NCBI GenBank assembly: GCA_964427965.1
Contig: CAYRWK010000002.1
Coordinates: 1 to 38,107, forward strand
Reading direction: 5' to 3'
From: CAYRWK01 sp964427965
GTDB lineage: Bacteria > Patescibacteriota > WWE3 > UBA101185 > UBA10185
DNA: 38,107 bases
Made by a program: the position numbers and the translations under genes. Each line of letters opens with the position of its first letter. The stretch's first letter is position 1. A model generated the notes under the pieces. The model worked only from the letters and a program-made list of their open reading frames with translations. It had not been told where the DNA came from and made no database searches. Positions 8,140 through 14,714 of the stretch are shown one piece after another.

Positions 8140-8769
8140 ATGGATAAAAAAGCATATATCGAGCAAATAGAAAAGAATGTGAAAAATTGCCAAAAGTGTA
8201 GGTTGTATAAGCTGGCAAAAAACGCTGTTCCTGGAGAGGGAAGTATTGATACAGAGCTGGTATTTGTTGGCGAGGCTCCGGGGGCTACTGAAGACGCTAC
8301 AGGCAGGCCTTTTGTAGGAAGAGCGGGGATGCTATTGGAGGCTTTGCTTAAAAAGATTGGTTATGAACGCAAAGATGTATGGATTGGGAATATTATTAAA
8401 CACCGTCCGCCTGAAAACCGAGACCCTTTGCCCGATGAGCTAGCCGCATGTGAGGGTTATTTGACTCTTCAATTAAAGACTATCAAACCAAAACTTGTGG
8501 TTACCCTGGGCCGTTTTTCTATGAATTATTTTTATGAAGAAGGAAAAATTACCAGAGATCATGGGCAGTTAATAAATGTTGGGGAGTATTTTGTTTATCC
8601 TGTGTATCACCCTGCCGCGGCGTTACGCAATCCAACCATGGCCAAAGTATTAACGGAGGACTTTATGAAAATTCCAAGTATACTTAATGATGTTAAGTTA
8701 AAATTAGTAAAAGGAGCAAACACCATGCCTGTTCCATCAAATGATGGTCAAACAGCTTTGGGTTTTTAG
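8140..8769 (+). CDS. Uracil-DNA glycosylase, family 4-like
   Basis: Family 4 enzymes excise uracil from DNA and carry a 4Fe-4S cluster. The 209-residue protein shows the uracil-binding block GEAPGATEDATGRPFVG (44-60) and the second motif YHPAAALRNP. Cluster ligands appear at C17 and C20 (CQKC) and at C104. The remaining cysteine, expected in the KCRPP motif, is His88 (IIKHRPPENRDP). The cluster may be held by three cysteines and a histidine, or be altered. About 25 residues of basic, low-complexity sequence end the protein. It lies 27 nt after the Lon-like gene and 15 nt before RNase J on the same strand, so it may share a transcript, but no functional link is obvious. Confidence 0.9.
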   Translation: MDKKAYIEQIEKNVKNCQKCRLYKLAKNAVPGEGSIDTELVFVGEAPGATEDATGRPFVGRAGMLLEALLKKIGYERKDVWIGNIIKHRPPENRDPLPDELAACEGYLTLQLKTIKPKLVVTLGRFSMNYFYEEGKITRDHGQLINVGEYFVYPVYHPAAALRNPTMAKVLTEDFMKIPSILNDVKLKLVKGANTMPVPSNDGQTALGF

Positions 8770-8784
8770 ATAGAAAGTAAAATT

Positions 8785-10530
8785 ATGCAGTTTTTTAATG
8801 TAAAAAAAGAAAAGAAAGAGAAGAAAGATTTTGTGAATACAGTAAGTAATGAAAAAAGTGACAAACCTGTGTTAAAGCTTATTGCTGTCGGAGATGGGGT
8901 TACCAAAAACCTAACAGTTTATGAATATGGTAACGATATCATTGCTGTAGATTATGGTATTGGATTTCCCGGAACAGATGATATTGGGGTAGATTTCATT
9001 ATTCCCGACATGAGGTATTTGTTGGAAAATTCGCACAAAGTGCGAGGACTTATTATTACCCACGCTCATGCCGATCACTTTGGGGCGGTTCCGCATTTGT
9101 TAAAAGAACTAAACCTGCCTATTTATGCAAACAAGCTTACACAAGCATATATTCAAAACGAATTAGAGGAAAAACAGTTTAAAGGTATTAAGGACACTGT
9201 AAAATATCATTTGCTTGATGCTACAACCGGTGTTGCGGATCTTGGGGTGTTTAAAGTCTCGGCTTTTAACGTTAATCACTCTGTTCCGGGATCTTTGGGT
9301 ATTGTTATTGATACTCCCGAAGGCCGTATAATTCACATGGCAGATTATAAGATAGATCCTTCTCCAATTTTGGATCCCCCAATGAGTTTGGAACAATTAG
9401 CCGATATCAGCAAAAATGGAGTGTTGTGTTTGGCTTCCGATAGCTTGGGTTCGCGCAGTAAAGGCTCTATTCCTTCTGAAAAAACGCTAAATGATACCTT
9501 TCCTCAGTTATTTGCAAAATACCCAACTCAGCAACTGTTTATTACAACTATTTCTTCAAACATATCCCGTATGTATCAAATAACTGATGCCGCGATAAAA
9601 GCAGGAAGACGGGTTGTACCTATGGGAAGGTCCATTGATTCTTCGGTGAAAATCGCCAGGAGTTTAGGATATTTACCTTTTCCTGATAACGCTTTTGTTG
9701 ATTTAAAAAAATCTTTTGAATACACCCCCGACACATTGGTGTACTTAATAGCAGGTTGTTTTGGACAAAAGGGTTCGGCTTTGGATAGACTAAGTCGAGG
9801 AGAGCACAGAGATGTCATTATTGAAAAAGGTGCCATTGTAATATTTTCAGCTGAACCTAATCCTCCCGGTGTTGATATTGATGTAGAAGATGTTAGCTCA
9901 AATTTAGTGCTAAGCGGCGCTGAGGTAATTGATCACACTAATTTTGATAATTTGCATGTATCGGGTCACGGTCACCGAGACGACTTGTTTAAAATTGCTA
10001 TGACAGTAAAGCCCAAATACTATGTTCCAAACGGAGGTACACCAATTCAGATGCATGCCTACGCCAATATGATTTGTGAAAGTGGGGTTGAACGCGATAA
10101 AGTCTTTGAACTTCAAGCTGGTGAGGTAGTGGAGTTTAGCAATGGTTATGCTAAAAAAGGTAAAAAGATTGAGGTTCAGGATTTATATTTTGATGGTATT
10201 GGTGTTAGCCCGATTGTGATTGAGGATCGAAAGGTTTTATCTCAGGATGGTGTTTTTGTAATAATCGTGGCGCGTTCTCTTGATGAGAATGGGAGTACCG
10301 GTAGTTACGGAAAGATTGAAATTGTGACTCGTGGGTTTATTTACGTCAAAGAAGCTCGGGAGTTAGTCGGGCACGCAAAAACGCTAATTAACAATCTTCT
10401 GACAAAGAATTCTGAGAAAAGTGATGATTGGGGGTCGCTAAAATTTAAGATTGAAAAAGAAGTGAGCAGATTTTTGTTTAAAGAAACAGGCAGAAAACCA
10501 ATGGTTATTGTACATTCGATAAATGTCTAA
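8785..10530 (+). CDS. rnj: Ribonuclease J
   Basis: RNase J is a metallo-beta-lactamase/beta-CASP ribonuclease with 5' to 3' exonuclease and endonuclease activity, central to mRNA decay and rRNA maturation where RNase E is absent. The zinc motif is HAHADH (H93, H95, D97, H98), and downstream metal ligands lie in FNVNHSVPGS and HMADYKID. The beta-CASP segment includes TTISSNISRM, and the SGHGHRDDL and KPKYYVPNGG blocks close the catalytic core. The C-terminal domain is present, giving 581 residues, close to the normal length. A lysine-rich N-terminal stretch of about 25 residues precedes the fold. The gap to the upstream gene is only 15 nt, with a weak GAAAG ribosome site. Confidence 0.96.
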   Translation: MQFFNVKKEKKEKKDFVNTVSNEKSDKPVLKLIAVGDGVTKNLTVYEYGNDIIAVDYGIGFPGTDDIGVDFIIPDMRYLLENSHKVRGLIITHAHADHFGAVPHLLKELNLPIYANKLTQAYIQNELEEKQFKGIKDTVKYHLLDATTGVADLGVFKVSAFNVNHSVPGSLGIVIDTPEGRIIHMADYKIDPSPILDPPMSLEQLADISKNGVLCLASDSLGSRSKGSIPSEKTLNDTFPQLFAKYPTQQLFITTISSNISRMYQITDAAIKAGRRVVPMGRSIDSSVKIARSLGYLPFPDNAFVDLKKSFEYTPDTLVYLIAGCFGQKGSALDRLSRGEHRDVIIEKGAIVIFSAEPNPPGVDIDVEDVSSNLVLSGAEVIDHTNFDNLHVSGHGHRDDLFKIAMTVKPKYYVPNGGTPIQMHAYANMICESGVERDKVFELQAGEVVEFSNGYAKKGKKIEVQDLYFDGIGVSPIVIEDRKVLSQDGVFVIIVARSLDENGSTGSYGKIEIVTRGFIYVKEARELVGHAKTLINNLLTKNSEKSDDWGSLKFKIEKEVSRFLFKETGRKPMVIVHSINV

Positions 10531-10538
10531 AACTTTGA

Positions 10539-10544
10539 TATTAT
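10539..10544 (+). promoter_or_regulatory. -10 element for ftsK
   Basis: TATTAT ends 7 nt before the ftsK ATG at 10552, with a weak TTCGAT 18 nt upstream as a possible -35. The predicted start falls at or 1 nt before the ATG, so the message would be leaderless. Confidence 0.5.
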
Positions 10545-10551
10545 AACCACA

Positions 10552-12759
10552 ATGCCTCGCGGACGAAAAAAGAAATTTAAATTAAATCGGATTATTAAAC
10601 CGGGAACTGTAAAGTCCTTTACTGTTGTAGCTTTGTTTTTATTATCCGGCCTAAGCCTCATTTCCTTTTTTGCTGACACTTATGAGATAAATCGTCAAAT
10701 TCAGGATTTTCTAAAAGGGTCTTTTGGATTTGCATCAATTTTAATTCCTTTTATCTTTTTACTTTTGGCACTTTTGCTTATTAAACCTCTAAAATTTAAA
10801 TATAAAAGTCCACGAGTACTAATTGGGTTAATTGGATTGTTATTGGTTTTTTCGGCATTATCTAGGGGTGGGGACTTTGGGGAGGGCTTGTGGGGATTTT
10901 TACGCGATTCTGTTAGTAAGTACGGTGCGGTTATAATTTTGGTGGCTGGGCTTGCGATTTCGGTTATACTTATTATTGACGTTTCACTAGACCAAATGTC
11001 CGAATGGTTCGTAAAAGCGTTAGGAGCTGTAAAAGGTATGAAACTTCCTAAAAAAACAAAGTCAGACGATAAAATTACAGTTACTACAGGCATGTCTTCT
11101 AAAAATGATTCTGAGGATGAGGAGAAGAGCGTTGCTGTTCCTGAATTTTCATCGGCTCAAAACGAACCTCCTGAGCCTTCTATCGAGATAATCCCATCAA
11201 TGTCTGAGCCCCAGTTTGAGGGTGTTGCTGAGGGAGCAAGAAGAAAAAGTACCGGAGATGTTAGCTCGCTTGTTCCTAATTTGCCTTACAGTGACAAGGT
11301 TTGGGAGAACCCTCCTCTTGATTTGTTAACCGATGCGCAGGATTTGCCGGTAGATCGAGGTAACGTTAACGAGAGAGCAAAAATCATTAAATCTACACTC
11401 AAATCCTTTGGGATTGATGTTGAGGTGGCGGATATTAAGTATGGCCCATCAGTTACTCAGTATGCCTTGGAGACTGCTACAGGAACAAAAATTTCTAAGA
11501 TTGTGGCGTTGCAATATGATTTAGCTTTGGCTATGTCTTCTCCAACAGGTTCTGTAAGAATTGAAGCCCCTATTCCCGGTAAAAATTTGATTGGGGTTGA
11601 AGTTCCCAATAATACTCGTGTTCCTGTACACTTTAAATCTTTGTTAACCTCTGATCCTATGAAGGCTCTAAAATCAAAACTTGGTATTGTTATGGGTAAA
11701 GATGTTGCGGGGCAAACAGTGGTTTATGATATCGGCAAGATGCCACACCTACTAGTAGCAGGTGCGACCGGTTCAGGTAAATCTGTCTTTTTGCATTCTC
11801 TAATTTTTTCTTTGATATATAGGGCTAGCCCCCAAGAGGTAAAGTTAATTTTAATAGACCCAAAGAGAACAGAGCTTGTACACTACAACGATATTCCACA
11901 TTTGCTGACTCCTGTTATAACTGATGTGGAAAAGGCTCCTTCCGCGTTTAAATGGGCTGTAGCAGAGATGGAAAGACGCTATAAACTGTTTGAAAGCGCA
12001 AAGGCTAGAAATATTGAAGCTTATAACGAGAAATCGGGGTTTCAAGCTTTGCCTTATATTGTGTTGGTTGTAGATGAGCTTGCGGAAATTATGATTGTTG
12101 ATCCCGCGGCTATAGAAAAGAGCATTATTCGTGTTGCCCAGCTTGCTAGAGCTACCGGTATTCATTTGGTATTATCGGTTCAAAGACCTTCTACAAATAT
12201 TATTACGGGGTTAATTAAGGCTAATATTCCGTCTCGTGTGGCGTTTAATGTGGCAAGTCAGATTGATTCTCGCGTCATTATTGACCAGCCCGGCGCAGAA
12301 AAGTTATTGGGTAAGGGTGATATGCTTTTTGTTCCTCCCGATGCTCCAAAACCCACTAGACTTCAGGGAGCTGTTGTGACGGATAAAGAGATCGCTCAGG
12401 TGGTGTCTTATCTTAAAGAACAAGGTGTAGCTCCTGAATATAAAACTGAAATATTTGAGATGGCTGATCGTGTTGAGAGAAGTGAAAAGAGTGTTTCTGC
12501 GGGAGGGGATTCGGTGGATGAGCTGTTTGATGAAGCTACAGAGATTGTGACTTCTACCGGCAAGGCTTCCGCCTCTTTACTACAAAGAAGGTTATCCATT
12601 GGTTATGCAAGAGCAGCTAGAATTTTGGATGAGTTGGAAGAAAAAGGTATTATTAGCCAAGCTAATGGTAGTAAGCCTAGGGATATTTTGAAAAAACGTG
12701 ATAATCCGTATCCTGATGTGATTGAAGACGCCGATTTAAACCCCATTCAGGAATATTAA
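10552..12759 (+). CDS. ftsK: DNA translocase FtsK/SpoIIIE
   Basis: FtsK pumps DNA at the division septum so that chromosome termini segregate. The 735-residue protein begins with a basic tail and about four transmembrane helices (residues roughly 20-145). A short acidic linker of about 100 residues follows, then the RecA-like motor with Walker A GATGSGKS (404-411) and Walker B IVLVVDELAEIM (D508). The C-terminal gamma winged-helix domain (SLLQRRLSIGYARAARILDELEEKGI) is present, which normally reads polar KOPS/SRS-type DNA sequences. The linker is much shorter than in E. coli, which is common outside the proteobacteria. A -10 box directly before the ATG suggests its own leaderless transcript. 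Identification is secure. Confidence 0.97.
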   Translation: MPRGRKKKFKLNRIIKPGTVKSFTVVALFLLSGLSLISFFADTYEINRQIQDFLKGSFGFASILIPFIFLLLALLLIKPLKFKYKSPRVLIGLIGLLLVFSALSRGGDFGEGLWGFLRDSVSKYGAVIILVAGLAISVILIIDVSLDQMSEWFVKALGAVKGMKLPKKTKSDDKITVTTGMSSKNDSEDEEKSVAVPEFSSAQNEPPEPSIEIIPSMSEPQFEGVAEGARRKSTGDVSSLVPNLPYSDKVWENPPLDLLTDAQDLPVDRGNVNERAKIIKSTLKSFGIDVEVADIKYGPSVTQYALETATGTKISKIVALQYDLALAMSSPTGSVRIEAPIPGKNLIGVEVPNNTRVPVHFKSLLTSDPMKALKSKLGIVMGKDVAGQTVVYDIGKMPHLLVAGATGSGKSVFLHSLIFSLIYRASPQEVKLILIDPKRTELVHYNDIPHLLTPVITDVEKAPSAFKWAVAEMERRYKLFESAKARNIEAYNEKSGFQALPYIVLVVDELAEIMIVDPAAIEKSIIRVAQLARATGIHLVLSVQRPSTNIITGLIKANIPSRVAFNVASQIDSRVIIDQPGAEKLLGKGDMLFVPPDAPKPTRLQGAVVTDKEIAQVVSYLKEQGVAPEYKTEIFEMADRVERSEKSVSAGGDSVDELFDEATEIVTSTGKASASLLQRRLSIGYARAARILDELEEKGIISQANGSKPRDILKKRDNPYPDVIEDADLNPIQEY

Positions 12760-12778
12760 GTCAAAATATATAACTTGG

Positions 12779-12787
12779 TGCTAGAAT
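12779..12787 (+). promoter_or_regulatory. Extended -10 promoter, RodZ-like gene
   Basis: TGC plus TAGAAT (12782-12787) is a full extended -10. It ends exactly 6 nt before the ATG at 12794, which places the predicted transcription start on the A of the start codon. This is one of the clearest leaderless cases in the window. Confidence 0.65.
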
Positions 12788-12793
12788 GCTATC

Positions 12794-13507
12794 ATGCAAA
12801 GGTCGGTTGGGCAGTTGTTAAAATCAGCCCGAGAAGAAAAAAAATATACTCTTCAGGATGTCCATAAGTTTATAAGAATACATCCCAAGTATTTAAAGGC
12901 TTTGGAAGAAGATGACTATGAGGTTTTTGAGGGTAAAATCCACGCTAAAGGTTTTTTAAAAGTTTATTCCGAGTTTTTGAACGTTAATATCAACGAAATT
13001 ATGGCGTTGTGGCGAAGAGAATACGAGCCAAGGTTTGAAGGAGAGAAGAAACAAGCTCGATTTTTTAAGCTTGAACCTGTAGAAAAGGCTAAGCTTGTAG
13101 TAACTACTCCGTTTATCCTTAGTGTAATTTTTGGGGTCTTTGTATTAGTGTTTTTTGGTTATTTGTATTATCAGTATCATAGTTATACAGGAAATCCCAG
13201 GCTTGAGATCTTTAGTCCCCAGAATAATCAAATGATGGATTCTGATATTGTGGATGTGCTTGGAAATACAGATTTGGACTGTGATGTTTTTATTAACAAT
13301 CAAAAGGTAGTACTCAATCCAAATGGGGATTTTGGTGTCACTATAAGGTTAAAGGAAGGTATAAATACTTTGAGTATTGTGGCAGTAAACAAGCTTGAGA
13401 AAAAAACAGATGAGATAAGGACGGTGATTTACAGATCCCAAAAGCTTGAAATGGGTAGAACGAAGGAGTCCTCAGAATCATCCAGCTCAACACCTTCAAA
13501 ACCCTAA
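12794..13507 (+). CDS. RodZ-like helix-turn-helix membrane protein
   Basis: The N-terminal 75 residues form a RodZ-type helix-turn-helix domain (VGQLLKSAREEKKYTLQDV, then IHPKYLKALEEDDYEVF and HAKGFLKVYSEFLNV). A juxtamembrane basic stretch and one transmembrane helix follow (about residues 108-130, FILSVIFGVFVLVFFGYLYY). The outer part (about 140-220) looks like a single beta-sandwich, with the SPQNNQMMDSDIVDVLGNT and GDFGVTIRLKEGINTLSIVA pattern of Ig-like or glucodextranase-type domains. RodZ links MreB filaments to the elongation machinery, but no mreB is in the window, so a shape or division role is inferred. It lies 34 nt after ftsK with its own start-proximal promoter. Confidence 0.8.
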   Translation: MQRSVGQLLKSAREEKKYTLQDVHKFIRIHPKYLKALEEDDYEVFEGKIHAKGFLKVYSEFLNVNINEIMALWRREYEPRFEGEKKQARFFKLEPVEKAKLVVTTPFILSVIFGVFVLVFFGYLYYQYHSYTGNPRLEIFSPQNNQMMDSDIVDVLGNTDLDCDVFINNQKVVLNPNGDFGVTIRLKEGINTLSIVAVNKLEKKTDEIRTVIYRSQKLEMGRTKESSESSSSTPSKP

Positions 13508-13513
13508 AAAATG

Positions 13514-13522
13514 TGATATCCT
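13514..13522 (+). promoter_or_regulatory. Extended -10 promoter, small membrane protein gene
   Basis: TGA plus TATCCT (13517-13522) ends 6 nt before the ATG at 13529, again placing the predicted transcription start on the start codon. An identical TATCCT hexamer at the same 6-nt distance precedes the Clp-type gene on the other strand. Confidence 0.5.
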
Positions 13523-13528
13523 ATGCAC

Positions 13529-13693
13529 ATGCAAAACGATAAACAAAAAGAAAGTAAATACGCTCTACCAATGAAAGAAATAAAAAAAGATTTGGTTAAA
13601 ACTTTAATATTTGCAGTATTTTGTGTTGCGGTGTTACTTACTCTGCATTTTACAGGTGTGACGTTTGAAAGTATTACGGGGTTATTTAAGTAG
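13529..13693 (+). CDS. Small single-pass membrane protein, 54 residues
   Basis: A short frame runs from ATG 13529 (or the in-frame ATG at 13523, 56 residues) to TAG at 13691-13693. It encodes a charged N-terminus rich in Lys, Gln and Glu, the segment MKEIKKDLVKT, one clear transmembrane helix (LIFAVFCVAVLLTLHF) and a short tail ending TFESITGLFK. The topology would put the N-terminus in the cytoplasm. It is filled with plausible coding sequence, has its own -10 box, and ends 1 nt before the convergent prfB stop. I do not recognise a family. Its size and single helix resemble SecE superficially, but the usual SecE surroundings and signature are absent. Confidence 0.6.
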   Translation: MQNDKQKESKYALPMKEIKKDLVKTLIFAVFCVAVLLTLHFTGVTFESITGLFK

Positions 13694-13694
13694 C

Positions 13695-14699
13695 TTACAG
13701 TCTAATTTCCGCGTCAATCAGCTCATCTAACTCCCCGTTTAAAACTGCTTCAGGTTGTGTACTTTCGTAATCCGTGCGCAAATCTTTGACCAATTTATAT
13801 GGGTGAAGTACGTAGTTTCTAATTTGGTTGCCCCATCCCGGTGCTTTGTAAGTACCTTTTAATTTTCTTTTTTCATCTTCTAGTTTTTGAAGTTCTAACG
13901 CGTACAATTTTGATTTTAGTACCTGCATAGCTTTTTCTCGGTTTTTAAGCTGAAATCTTTCGGTTTGGTTTTCTACAACAATACCTGTAGGTTTATGCTT
14001 TATTCTTACGGCAGTCGACACCTTATTTACGTTTTGTCCCCCATGACCTCCGGATCTAAAAGCTTCAAATTCGATATCTTCATCTTTTATCTCAATGTTT
14101 ACTGTTTCGTCTACCTCCGGAATTACTTCAACCAAAGCAAAAGATGTTTGGCGTAAATCATTAGCGTTAAAGGGGGATTGCCTTACAAGTCTGTGTACTC
14201 CTGCTTCATTTTTTAAAAAACCATACGCATAATAACCCTCTACTTCAATTGTGATAGTTTTTAACCCCGCTTCTTCTCCCGGCGTCTTGCTTATTTCATA
14301 AGTTTTCCAGCCTTTACGTTCTGCATACATTACATACATACGCAGTAACATTTGAGTCCAGTCCATAGCCTCTGTGCCGCCCTGTCCTGCATGAATAGAC
14401 ACCAAGGCGTTACTTTTATCATGAGGGCCTCCCAAAAAGGTTTTTTGTTCCAGTTTTTTTAATTCTTTTTCAAAATCAGTTTTATCTGCTTCCTCTGCCA
14501 AAATCTCAAGCATATCGTAATCTTCTAAGTCTTTTTGAAGTCCTGCTAAATCCTGTGAAACCTTTTGTCCTTCCTCCCAATTTTTCCACGTGTTTTCATC
14601 CGCTAGTCTTTCTTTTAGCTCAGCAGATTTCTGCCTTTTGTCATCAATAAATAATGAGCTTTTAAGTTTTTCTAATCTTTGAAGTAATTCTTCTTCCAT
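13695..14699 (-). CDS. prfB: Peptide chain release factor 2 (RF2)
   Basis: RF2 ends translation at UGA and UAA. The 334-residue protein has a helical domain 1, the stop-codon-reading tripeptide SPF in the block RLVRQSPFNANDLRQTSF, and the peptidyl-hydrolysis motif GGQ (residues 220-222, within RSGGHGGQNVNKVS). Many bacteria regulate prfB by a programmed +1 frameshift at an in-frame UGA near codon 25. Here the frame is uninterrupted, and a TATAAT box lies 8 nt before the ATG, so no such site exists. The presence of RF2, and UGA stops at genes such as lepB, argue against the UGA-to-glycine recoding known from Gracilibacteria and SR1. It lies 15 nt after the Clp-type gene. Confidence 0.96.
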   Translation of the reverse strand: MEEELLQRLEKLKSSLFIDDKRQKSAELKERLADENTWKNWEEGQKVSQDLAGLQKDLEDYDMLEILAEEADKTDFEKELKKLEQKTFLGGPHDKSNALVSIHAGQGGTEAMDWTQMLLRMYVMYAERKGWKTYEISKTPGEEAGLKTITIEVEGYYAYGFLKNEAGVHRLVRQSPFNANDLRQTSFALVEVIPEVDETVNIEIKDEDIEFEAFRSGGHGGQNVNKVSTAVRIKHKPTGIVVENQTERFQLKNREKAMQVLKSKLYALELQKLEDEKRKLKGTYKAPGWGNQIRNYVLHPYKLVKDLRTDYESTQPEAVLNGELDELIDAEIRL

Positions 14700-14707
14700 A
14701 GGGTGTT

Positions 14708-14713
14708 ATTATA
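14708..14713 (-). promoter_or_regulatory. -10 element for prfB
   Basis: On the minus strand a consensus TATAAT ends 8 nt before the prfB ATG and sits directly after the stop codon of the upstream Clp-type gene. The predicted transcript starts within about 2 nt of the start codon. No good -35 is apparent. Confidence 0.5.
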
Positions 14714-14714
14714 C

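Noticed and set aside
13523..13693. SecE as identity of the 54-residue membrane protein
   Set aside because: Only size and one helix agree. The usual SecE signature and the nusG neighbour are missing.
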